A stretch of DNA of 64,000 nucleotides, taken from positions 1-64,000 of the forward strand of contig CACJDV010000002.1 in the NCBI GenBank assembly GCA_902592265.1, in the 5' to 3' direction. Positions 51,278 to 58,347 of this stretch are shown one piece after another (position 1 is the stretch's first letter; each line of letters opens with the position of its first letter). The notes under the pieces were generated by a model. It made no database searches. It had not been told where the DNA came from and worked only from the letters and a program-made list of their open reading frames with translations. Both the position numbers and the translations under genes were made by a program. Source of the stretch: an uncultured Pelagibacteraceae bacterium (GTDB taxonomy: Bacteria > Pseudomonadota > Alphaproteobacteria > Pelagibacterales > Pelagibacteraceae).

Positions 51278-51318
51278 TAAATGGATTGTGGAGTTTTGAG
51301 TACATCTGTGAACATTTT

Positions 51319-51337
51319 GCGTAGACAATGCGTAGAT
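51319..51337 (+). repeat. Integrase arm-type repeat, copy 1 (two GCGTAGA)
   Basis: GCGTAGA occurs twice with an 11-bp period (GCGTAGACAATGCGTAGAT). The same 19-bp unit with two variable bases recurs at 51364 and at 59915, at both ends of the element and nowhere else noticed. This is the expected arrangement of arm-binding sites for a tyrosine integrase with an N-terminal arm domain. Confidence 0.7.
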
Positions 51338-51363
51338 GGTTTTGTCATTCAAAATTTGTTTTT

Positions 51364-51382
51364 GCGTAGACGATGCGTAGAT
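51364..51382 (+). repeat. Integrase arm-type repeat, copy 2
   Basis: GCGTAGACGATGCGTAGAT, 45 bp from copy 1 in the same orientation and about 90 bp ahead of the integrase start. It differs from copy 1 at one of 19 positions. Confidence 0.7.
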
Positions 51383-51396
51383 CAAAACGAATTAAT

Positions 51397-51417
51397 TACC
51401 CGCAATTCATTACGGGC
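51397..51417 (+). repeat. ACCCG-type hairpin 1
   Basis: CCCG and CGGG are separated by a 10-nt loop (51399-51416) ahead of the integrase gene. It shares stem and loop length with the hairpin at 53470 and its stem sequence with the one at 59836. The role is unknown: operator, RNA hairpin or recombination site are all possible. Confidence 0.45.
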
Positions 51418-51469
51418 ATTTTCTTAAAAAAATAAAAAAAGTAAAACAACAAAAAAAGGAAATATTATT

Positions 51470-52873
51470 ATGACTAAAATCGGACACAACGAACCGCCTA
51501 AAACTTTAGATGATTTTTTAATTAAAGATCAAAATGAAAAAAGTACAGGGCGAATTAAATTAACAAACACAATCATTAAAAAATATTTAATAAAAAAATA
51601 TGATGCAGCTAACGATAAGTATTTGCCGCAAACTGCAAATGATAGTGAAAAAATTGGATTAAAAGTTAGAGCTAATATCGGTGGTTCTAAATCTTTTTAT
51701 TATAAGCATGATCCAAAAGGAAAAACTATAAATGGTAAAAGACATAATTCAGTTTTTTATCATTTAGGAAATTTTCCTGAAATGTCAGTAGATAGTGCAA
51801 GATCATTAGTAGATGATTTAAAGCACGCAATTAAACTTGGTCAAGATCCAAGATCAGTGCTGGAAGAAAGAAGAAAAGCGAAAACATTGTCAGAGGTTAT
51901 AGATCTATGGAAAGAAAAAGATTTATATAAATCAACTAGGTTCGCTGCATCTACAATCAAAGATACTGAACAAAGATTAATGAATTGGATTGATTTAAAA
52001 GCATATAAACCAAGTACAAATAAAATTATTGCTGCCAATTACAATGATCTAAAAATTGGATCTAAAAGGATGATTGAAATAACTAAATCTGATTTAATCG
52101 CATGGCACGCAGCTATAACAAAGGCTGGTTCATACCAGGCCAATAGATGTATGGATGATATGTCAATTATCTTTAATTGGGCTTTAGAAGAAAAGATAAT
52201 CAAAGAAAATATTTGTAAGTTCAAGAAAAGCGAATTGAATGAGGAAAGCGATAGATTAGACGATGTTGATCCTTATTCACTTGTTGAATGGCGATTGATT
52301 AGAAAAGCTACAATGAAAATAATTAAAAAAGAACCAAGAGTATTTTTAGCAGCAATGGCGATCCTATTGTATTTATATTGTGGTCGTAGATATAAATCAG
52401 AGATCTTAAACCTTAAATGGAACCAGGTTGATTGGGATGCAAATATAATTAGATTACCAAAAACTAAAACGGGTAAATCTCAATTCTCAATTAACAAAAT
52501 GTCTAGATGGGTATTGCGTCAGCTTTGGAAATATAACAAAGAAAATTTCAAAGGTAAGAAAGCTAAAACAATAAAAGCTGCGTATTTATTTCCAGCAACA
52601 AGAAAATCTAAAAAACCATACATCCAAGATATTAGAAAAACTTGGGTTAAAGTTTGTAAGTTAGCAAATGTAAGAATAGAGGAATTAGTTTTGTTAAGAC
52701 ATACTTGGGCCTGTCTTGCATTAATAGCATCAAACGGAAATATTAAACTTGTTAAAGATGAGGGCGGTTGGAAAACTTATAAGATGGTTGAACGATATGC
52801 CAAGTATAACGAGAGATATTTACAAAAAGGATCGGAAGTTATTGGAAATTACTTTGCCCGTGCAAAAGCATAA
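51470..52873 (+). CDS. int: Tyrosine recombinase (integrase)
   Basis: A 467-residue integrase. Residues 30-130 resemble the arm-DNA-binding domain of P4-type integrases (LTNTIIKKY... FYHLGNFPEMSVDSARSLVDD); a core-binding domain follows, then the catalytic domain: Arg at R306/R307 in CGRRYKSEILNL, Lys at K331/K333 (PKTKTGK), R410 in LLRHTW, W434 in the usual His/Trp place and nucleophile Y443 (VERY). The first His of the HxxR box is replaced (VLLR). It adjoins the left att site. RBS GGAAATATTATT lies just upstream of the ATG. Confidence 0.95.
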   Translation: MTKIGHNEPPKTLDDFLIKDQNEKSTGRIKLTNTIIKKYLIKKYDAANDKYLPQTANDSEKIGLKVRANIGGSKSFYYKHDPKGKTINGKRHNSVFYHLGNFPEMSVDSARSLVDDLKHAIKLGQDPRSVLEERRKAKTLSEVIDLWKEKDLYKSTRFAASTIKDTEQRLMNWIDLKAYKPSTNKIIAANYNDLKIGSKRMIEITKSDLIAWHAAITKAGSYQANRCMDDMSIIFNWALEEKIIKENICKFKKSELNEESDRLDDVDPYSLVEWRLIRKATMKIIKKEPRVFLAAMAILLYLYCGRRYKSEILNLKWNQVDWDANIIRLPKTKTGKSQFSINKMSRWVLRQLWKYNKENFKGKKAKTIKAAYLFPATRKSKKPYIQDIRKTWVKVCKLANVRIEELVLLRHTWACLALIASNGNIKLVKDEGGWKTYKMVERYAKYNERYLQKGSEVIGNYFARAKA

Positions 52874-52942
52874 ATTAGTAGGTATTGGCTATTGATCCCC
52901 GCTGCTTAATTTAATACTACTCATTCCAGGAGTTATTATTAA

Positions 52943-53461
52943 ATGAGCAGCATACTTGGTAAAGGTATCGGATCGCTAATTTTAAAAGATTATGTTGATT
53001 GGAAAAAGATACAAAACATTGCTAGACGAAACGGGATTTATACTGCTGCTGGAGTAGCAAAATTAATCATTGAACATTCCCCTATAAAATCTGTTGGCGA
53101 AATGAAATTACAATGGGCCAAAAGAATTTATTTAGCTCAACAAAAGAACAAAGATGCATCGCTATATTCAATCTTAAAAGATGATTTAGAAGTATTAGAA
53201 TTCTTGCTCGGCCATGATCCGTTGTTAATTCATTGGGGTGCAGAGTGGGAAAAAGCATTAACCAAGAAAAAAGTAAAAATTACTCGGGCTAAATTAAAAC
53301 CTTATTCTAAATGCATTGAACACCACAGAAAAAAATACAATGAGTTCTTGGCAAAAAATAAAAAATTTTTTACTGATTGGCTGCATGAGAATAAACGGGA
53401 TGATGAGTTTGATACATTCATAATTAAACTTGAAAGAGCTATTAAGAAAAAAAGATATTAA
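52943..53461 (+). CDS. Hypothetical element protein, 172 aa
   Basis: I do not recognise this protein. It is basic, largely helical by composition and Trp-rich (WKK, QWAKRIY, HWGAEWEKA, TDWLHENKR), with no signal peptide or membrane helix. An AGGAG ribosome-binding site precedes the ATG, and GGAGTTATTATT in this leader recurs ahead of the 216-residue gene at 55276, which supports a real start. It lies between the integrase and the HTH protein, so a role in element control or DNA binding is conceivable but unproven. Confidence 0.7.
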   Translation: MSSILGKGIGSLILKDYVDWKKIQNIARRNGIYTAAGVAKLIIEHSPIKSVGEMKLQWAKRIYLAQQKNKDASLYSILKDDLEVLEFLLGHDPLLIHWGAEWEKALTKKKVKITRAKLKPYSKCIEHHRKKYNEFLAKNKKFFTDWLHENKRDDEFDTFIIKLERAIKKKRY

Positions 53462-53469
53462 TTTTATTT

Positions 53470-53491
53470 TACCCGCAGCTGCTCACGGGTA
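53470..53491 (+). repeat. ACCCG-type hairpin 2
   Basis: TACCCG pairs with CGGGTA (6 bp) across a 10-nt loop, CAGCTGCTCA, in the gap between the 172-residue gene and the HTH gene. There is no T run after it, so it is a poor terminator; it resembles hairpins at 51397 and 59836. Confidence 0.5.
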
Positions 53492-53536
53492 GGCAATCAA
53501 ATAGATTTAGATCCAAAAAAGTATATTGCTGCTGCT

Positions 53537-53743
53537 ATGAGCAGTGAAACAAATAACAATTCAGTTTGGACAGATACCAAAGGGATCGCCAAACATTTTA
53601 ATCTTAAACCAGCAACAATCCGTAAGCAAAGATCTAAACAAGTAAAAAATCAGCTGCCGTTTCATAAGATCGGTGGCCAGGTTAGATACAATGTAATCGA
53701 ATGTGAAAAGGAAGTAGAGGCAAATAAATATGCGTACAAGTAA
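53537..53743 (+). CDS. Excisionase-like helix-turn-helix protein, 68 aa
   Basis: A 68-residue protein with the MerR-like/Xis HTH pattern: WTDTKGIAKHFNLKPATIRKQRSK followed by LPFHKIGGQVRYNVIECEKEV, the usual wing 'ipf.ki.g.vrY...e.e'. Such proteins act as recombination directionality factors or small regulators. Its position near int favours excision control. It overlaps the next gene by 14 bp. Confidence 0.82.
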   Translation: MSSETNNNSVWTDTKGIAKHFNLKPATIRKQRSKQVKNQLPFHKIGGQVRYNVIECEKEVEANKYAYK

Positions 53744-54179
53744 AACTATCAAGGATCCAACATTCAATATCTATCGTAGAGGTGGCAGTGTTGAAAAAGC
53801 AATGGAAAGCAAAGGCGATGGAAAAGCTAAAGAAGAATTAATGCAATTAGCAAAGGATGAAAAAGATATTTTATTCGATGTTGAAAGTGAGATTACAGAT
53901 ATTCTTTTAGACAATTACAACAAAGAGAAAAAACCAGGTCAAAGTTTTTTAGATTGGCTTGGTACCAAAGACAGAGAATATTTAATCAAGATACCTTTAG
54001 GCTTGGCCAGCGGTGGAAAAGTAATTTCTATTTCTGAATATTTAAAACAAAAAGAAAAACCTAGAATTAAAAAATTAAATCTTGATGCAGTTGCACCAGG
54101 AAAAGCATTATCAGAATTAACAGATGCAGAAAGGGAAGTTGTTAGAAATCTATTGCGGATGACTTTTGGCCAAGATTAA
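53730..54179 (+). CDS. Hypothetical element protein, 149 aa
   Basis: Not recognised. It is charged and soluble, with a glycine-rich spot (GLASGGKVISISEYL) and a C-terminal helix LTDAEREVVRNLLRMTFGQ. Start and stop are both coupled: 14-bp overlap with the HTH gene and TAATG overlap with the next gene, which implies one polycistronic message and translation coupling. Real by context; no function can be assigned. Confidence 0.72.
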   Translation: MRTSKTIKDPTFNIYRRGGSVEKAMESKGDGKAKEELMQLAKDEKDILFDVESEITDILLDNYNKEKKPGQSFLDWLGTKDREYLIKIPLGLASGGKVISISEYLKQKEKPRIKKLNLDAVAPGKALSELTDAEREVVRNLLRMTFGQD

Positions 54180-54850
54180 TGAAACCAAGTGAATACAAAC
54201 AAATGATGGAATATTTAACTAGGCCCAAACAAAAACCAAGAGAATTTGAAAAAGCAGATAATTCGCCAGTGATGGTTAGCAACGGGGAAATTATGACAGA
54301 AAATCAATTTAAAAAATCTTTACCATTAGAAGATCAGCCTGGATATGATCCTGATAAAGATCCAAATTTATTAAGAAGAATTAAATATTATCAGGGCGAA
54401 GAATTAGGGGCTGAATTTGATAGAGCTATCGCAGAAGAAGATAAAGCATTAAAAAAACTTGGCAGAGATCCCGCAAACATCTTACAGAGAAATAGAAAAG
54501 TTCAGCCGTTAGTTCCTAAAAGAGCAACAACAAAACAGATGGTTGAGCTGAAAGGTAAAATAGATAAATATAAAAAAGTTCATTTTCCAAAAGAAGAAAA
54601 ACCATTTACAAAAATTGCAAAGAACCTGGGTAAGAACAAAGAGTTTAAAAAAGAAAGTTTTAAATTAGATCCTTTACCTCAAATAGATTTTAGCACTATT
54701 GCACCACCAAAGACTAGAACACCTGAAGAAATTGCAATGGAGCAAAGGTTCAATGAGCTTTTAAGAAAACAGAATGAGGAAAAAGTTAGAAACGCAACAA
54801 CGGGATTAGCTGGTCTTGTTGGCGGCGATCCTTTTACAAAATTAAAATGA
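54179..54850 (+). CDS. Hypothetical element protein, 223 aa
   Basis: Not recognised at family level. The N-terminal KPSEYKQMMEYLTRPKQKP looks like a short segment that I associate with uncharacterised marine phage proteins; this is an impression, not a search result. The rest is hydrophilic and rich in Lys, Glu and Pro, probably partly disordered, ending with ATTGLAGLVGGDPF. It overlaps both neighbours by a few bases. Confidence 0.7.
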   Translation: MKPSEYKQMMEYLTRPKQKPREFEKADNSPVMVSNGEIMTENQFKKSLPLEDQPGYDPDKDPNLLRRIKYYQGEELGAEFDRAIAEEDKALKKLGRDPANILQRNRKVQPLVPKRATTKQMVELKGKIDKYKKVHFPKEEKPFTKIAKNLGKNKEFKKESFKLDPLPQIDFSTIAPPKTRTPEEIAMEQRFNELLRKQNEEKVRNATTGLAGLVGGDPFTKLK

Positions 54851-55083
54851 ATAAATATGAATTGAAATATATGCTGGAACAGATGAGCAGCTCCGTTGAT
54901 AGATTAACGGATGTAGCTGGAAAGCAGCAGCATCATATATCAGAGTTGTGGGAAGAAATAGGCCATAAGAATACAAAGATCCAAAAGCTAACAGAAAAAA
55001 ATTATGAATTAGCGAGTGTCATTCGAGGGCAAAGAGAAAAAGATTTAGCTGAAAAATATTGGGATGAAAGGATTGATAACTGA
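54847..55083 (+). CDS. Small coiled-coil element protein, 78 aa
   Basis: A 78-residue acidic protein, predicted coiled coil over most of its length (heptad-like LKYMLEQMSSSVDRL, ISELWEEI, IQKLTEKNYELASVI). No known family. Overlaps by 4 bp with the gene before and by TGATG with the gene after. Confidence 0.65.
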   Translation: MNKYELKYMLEQMSSSVDRLTDVAGKQQHHISELWEEIGHKNTKIQKLTEKNYELASVIRGQREKDLAEKYWDERIDN

Positions 55084-55250
55084 TGACTAAAAAAGATTGG
55101 CTGCCCGATGTTAAAAAATTAATGAAAATAGTTGAGCATCAAAAGCAAAGATTACATGACCAGGATTGGTTGATCCATAACCTGATTACAACAATAGACA
55201 AAATTCGTAGCGATGAGCTGCCGAATAAAAAGGAAAATAATTTGAATTAA
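55083..55250 (+). CDS. Very small element protein, 55 aa
   Basis: A 55-codon frame beginning at the ATG inside the previous gene's stop (TGATG) and ending TAA at 55250. It begins MTKKDWLPDVKKLMK and continues VEHQKQRLHDQDWLIHNL with a helical, Gln/Leu-spaced pattern like its 78-residue neighbour; the tail is basic and polar. The tight coupling and filled spacing between two real genes support it. It is too short for family assignment. Confidence 0.6.
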   Translation: MTKKDWLPDVKKLMKIVEHQKQRLHDQDWLIHNLITTIDKIRSDELPNKKENNLN

Positions 55251-55275
55251 ACCATTTAACAAAGGAGTTATTATT

Positions 55276-55926
55276 ATGTCGAATATTTTCAAACTTAATC
55301 AAGTCGTATCTAAAAATAAATACAACAAAGGAATAGCAGCAACACAAAGATTTGATGTTGTTGATCTTGGTAAGCCTGGGCCTGATGATTGGTTCAAGTT
55401 ATATACATTCGATCAGCAAGGATTAGATAATTTTCAGCCTTGTATGATTAGCAGAGTTAAAGATCCCGAGGGTAAGTTAAACCCCTATTTAATTGGTGGT
55501 TCAGAGGATTTTAAGGCTGCTTGTGCAGAGAAACTACCAAGAATTCAAGATGTTCATCTAGCATACGGAATAACAACGCATAAGAGATTATTTATTTGGC
55601 CCGTTGTTTATTTAGAAGATCTTAACGAGGGGATTGGTTGGCATATATCCGCTTGTGAAATTGCTAATGCAGCATTTACAAGATGGACACAGATAAGATC
55701 AGATAAACCAAATAGCAGATATATTCATTTGGATTTAGACGATCAAGATCAGGTTCCAAAAGAAAAAGTTTTTGAAACACCACCTATTGATTATGAAACT
55801 GCCGTAAACAAAGCATTTAAAAATAGATACATAGGCAGCGAAGATCATCCTGTTTTTAAAAATGCTGGTTCAGTTTTAGAAACTAACTTTCAGAAAAAAA
55901 CAATGAAAGGAATTATTAAATCATGA
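55276..55926 (+). CDS. Hypothetical protein next to DNA polymerase, 216 aa
   Basis: A 216-residue soluble protein I cannot place in a family. Features: many aromatic residues (DDWFKLYTF, HKRLFIWPVVYLEDL, GWHISACEI), a central beta-rich part and an acidic segment (HLDLDDQDQVPKE). It has the best ribosome-binding site of the element, AAAGGAG eight bases ahead of the ATG, so it is probably strongly expressed. Placement before a family A polymerase makes a single-stranded-DNA-binding or replication accessory role possible; this is inference only. Confidence 0.72.
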   Translation: MSNIFKLNQVVSKNKYNKGIAATQRFDVVDLGKPGPDDWFKLYTFDQQGLDNFQPCMISRVKDPEGKLNPYLIGGSEDFKAACAEKLPRIQDVHLAYGITTHKRLFIWPVVYLEDLNEGIGWHISACEIANAAFTRWTQIRSDKPNSRYIHLDLDDQDQVPKEKVFETPPIDYETAVNKAFKNRYIGSEDHPVFKNAGSVLETNFQKKTMKGIIKS

Positions 55927-56168
55927 GTAGAGATCATATTAGAGTTATTGACGATTATAGACACTGCCATGAGAATGAATTCTTTTTTACATACGATCCA
56001 AGAAAAACTTCAGGAACAAAGCAGCTAATGGAATATTTAGAAAATAATTTTGATATTGAATTTCAAGATATTCCAGGTTGGCAAATTAAATCAGTGGTCG
56101 TTAATACTTATGGCAATTACGAAGATAGGGAAAAGTTTGGGATAAGAGTAATTAGAAATGATTGTTGA
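55923..56168 (+). CDS. Hypothetical protein, 81 aa
   Basis: An 81-residue protein, not recognised. It is rich in His, Tyr and acidic residues (RVIDDYRHCHENEFFFTYD, DIEFQDIPGWQIKSVVV). It is coupled by 4-bp overlap to the 216-residue gene and by 11 bp to the polymerase, so it belongs to the replication part of the operon. Confidence 0.65.
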   Translation: MSRDHIRVIDDYRHCHENEFFFTYDPRKTSGTKQLMEYLENNFDIEFQDIPGWQIKSVVVNTYGNYEDREKFGIRVIRNDC

Positions 56169-58011
56169 TACTCTTAAAGAAAATTTTGATTATCTTTGTG
56201 TCGTAGATACTGAATTCAAAGGCCAGCAAGATGAGGGCCAACTCAATGATCCTGTTTGCGTTGTTATCAAAGAATTAAAATCAGGTCAGTATCATAAGTT
56301 CCACGGCCCGAAATTAAAGCTGCCCTATCCACCCAACAAAACATTATGGATTGCTCACAATGTAATTGCAGAGGCCCATACATTTTTAAGTTATGGATTA
56401 AAGCTGCCGAAATATTGGTGGGATACTTTCATTGAAGATAAGAAATTAAATTTTGGCAAAGTCGCTAGACACTCGTTGCTAGCGGCTTGTGGCAGATACG
56501 GAATACAAACTATTTCAGAGGATCTAAAAAAGTATTTCATTAATAAAATAATTTTACCTAATGAAACTTATACCCAGGATCAAATGTCCAAGATCCTTGA
56601 ATATTGTACCAGCGATGTTGATGCTGGAGCTGCACTATTCCTGGAGCAATGCAAAGAAATTGAAAAAGTAAAAAAATTTGATGGCCCTGAAATGATAATT
56701 AGTCAGGCCCTATTCAGTGGAGCTGCGGTTGCTTGCACGGCCAAGGTTGAGTTCAACGGGAACCATGTAAACAATGAGCTGCTAAAAAAGATTGATGATG
56801 CTTTTCCTTATGTGAAAAGAAAAATAATTGATGAATTAAATGCTGAATTAGATGTTTACGAAAACGATGTTTTAAAACAAGATAAGTTTGATACCTGGAT
56901 CGAGCATATTGGTTTAGCTGATGTATGGCCTCTAACAATTACAGGACAATATAAAACAGATGAAAAAACTTTAGAAACTTACAAAGATGCTCATCCTGAT
57001 GTTAGAAAATTTAAACTAGCCCAGGAGTTTATAGGTTCTAGAAAATTAAAAGGTTTTATTGTTGGGCCTGATAAGAAAGCAAGATGCAGTTATAGGATGT
57101 ATGGATTAAAAACGGGAAGAACAAATCCATCAACAGCAAAGCATCCTTTCAATGCTCCAAAGGCAATGAGAAATTTAATCAAAGCTCCTGATAAAAATAA
57201 AATCAGTGTTAATTTTGATTACAGATCGCAAGAGGTTGCAATAGCAGCTTATCTTTCCCAAGATCCAAATATGATGGCAGCGGTTCAAAAGACAGATCCG
57301 TATATTTACATTGCACAAATAAACAAAGCAGCTCCCGATGGTGCAACAAAGAAAACGCATAAGGTAATTAGAAATCTTTATAAGACCACAACACTTGCAG
57401 CTCTATATGGTCAGGGTGCCGTGAATATGTCTAAACGAATGAATTTAATAATTGATTATGGCCAAGAGTTATTTGTAAAAATTAAAAATACTTTTCCAAC
57501 TTATTTTGCCTGGGCCAAGACTATGTTTGATAAAGCAATAGTTAATGGTTATGCCGAAACAAAATATGGATGGCGATATTATTTTAAACCTGGCGAATTA
57601 TATAATCCAAGAACCTTTTATAATTTTCCTATTCAGGCCCATGGTTCAGAGATGCTGCGTAGAGCTTTAATTGATTTAACTTTTGCTGGTATTGAAGTTA
57701 ATGCACTAATTCACGATGGAATTGTAATTACACTAAATAAGAAAAATTTTAGAAAAGAATTTATTCAGGCTAAAGAAATATTAATCAATGCATCAAAAGC
57801 AATCCTGAATGAAGATAGCAGCACTGATTATTATTGCGATGTAGATTTCCAAATTATTAGATCAGGAATGATACAAGAGCCTGCGGATCAAAATAAATTT
57901 AATAGGATCATTGAATTAACGAATGAGTTTAACCTAGGGAATAATTCCAGGGGTACCCAAGGAACAAAGTCAGCCCCGTGGATAGATATTAATATTAATA
58001 AATATAATTAG
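56158..58011 (+). CDS. Family A DNA polymerase (phage type, Leu762-like)
   Basis: A 617-residue T7/Pol I-type polymerase. 3'-5' exonuclease: D17/E19 (VVDTEF), HNVIAEAH near 68-74 with Glu where Asp is usual, and YCTSDVDA near 149-156. Polymerase: motif A NFDYRSQEV (D354); motif B R405, K409, L413, Y417 (KTTTLAALYG), so the position equal to E. coli F762 is Leu; NFPIQAHGSEMLRRA; motif C ALIHDGIVI with D520 but Gly instead of Glu after it. Complete domains argue for an active replicase of the element. No primase or helicase is encoded beside it. Confidence 0.93.
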   Translation: MIVDTLKENFDYLCVVDTEFKGQQDEGQLNDPVCVVIKELKSGQYHKFHGPKLKLPYPPNKTLWIAHNVIAEAHTFLSYGLKLPKYWWDTFIEDKKLNFGKVARHSLLAACGRYGIQTISEDLKKYFINKIILPNETYTQDQMSKILEYCTSDVDAGAALFLEQCKEIEKVKKFDGPEMIISQALFSGAAVACTAKVEFNGNHVNNELLKKIDDAFPYVKRKIIDELNAELDVYENDVLKQDKFDTWIEHIGLADVWPLTITGQYKTDEKTLETYKDAHPDVRKFKLAQEFIGSRKLKGFIVGPDKKARCSYRMYGLKTGRTNPSTAKHPFNAPKAMRNLIKAPDKNKISVNFDYRSQEVAIAAYLSQDPNMMAAVQKTDPYIYIAQINKAAPDGATKKTHKVIRNLYKTTTLAALYGQGAVNMSKRMNLIIDYGQELFVKIKNTFPTYFAWAKTMFDKAIVNGYAETKYGWRYYFKPGELYNPRTFYNFPIQAHGSEMLRRALIDLTFAGIEVNALIHDGIVITLNKKNFRKEFIQAKEILINASKAILNEDSSTDYYCDVDFQIIRSGMIQEPADQNKFNRIIELTNEFNLGNNSRGTQGTKSAPWIDININKYN

Positions 58012-58017
58012 GTATGT

Positions 58018-58347
58018 ATGCAGATAGACAAAACCAAAGTGAAAGAATTATTTATAGCTGGCAGTTTAAATCCCGCTATTGCAATGTTGTTCAGGGCCAA
58101 AGCTGGTATGCCTGGTCTATTAATTTATTTGTATGTGAAATGGCGATTAGGATTTCCGCATTACATGACAAAGCAAAAAAGAACCTGGATAAAATTAGAC
58201 AATGTATCAATGGAAAAATACGGGTTCGGTATGGATCCAAAAACCAAGAACAAAGCACTGCGAAAATTGGACAGAGAAAAATTAATTCAACTGCACTTGC
58301 TAGAAAATTCAGGCAAGGCTCCACAAGTGAGGTTATTAACTAAATGA
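58018..58347 (+). CDS. Small winged-helix-like protein, 109 aa
   Basis: A 109-residue basic protein. VKWRLGFPHYMTKQKRTW with KLDNVSMEKYGFGMDPKTKNKALRKLDREKLIQL reads like a winged helix-turn-helix of phage replication or regulatory proteins: a recognition helix in KTKNKALRKL and a wing near VRLLTK. I choose this frame over the competing ATG at 58014 (another frame with an unnatural composition). It overlaps the terminase small subunit gene by 4 bp. The exact function is unknown. Confidence 0.7.
   Translation: MQIDKTKVKELFIAGSLNPAIAMLFRAKAGMPGLLIYLYVKWRLGFPHYMTKQKRTWIKLDNVSMEKYGFGMDPKTKNKALRKLDREKLIQLHLLENSGKAPQVRLLTK

Noticed and set aside
58014..58343. Plus-strand ORF of 109 codons overlapping the winged-helix-like gene
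   Set aside because: The frame starting at 58018 has a plausible basic, helical protein and couples to terS by a 4-bp overlap; the 58014 frame has erratic composition and no such coupling.
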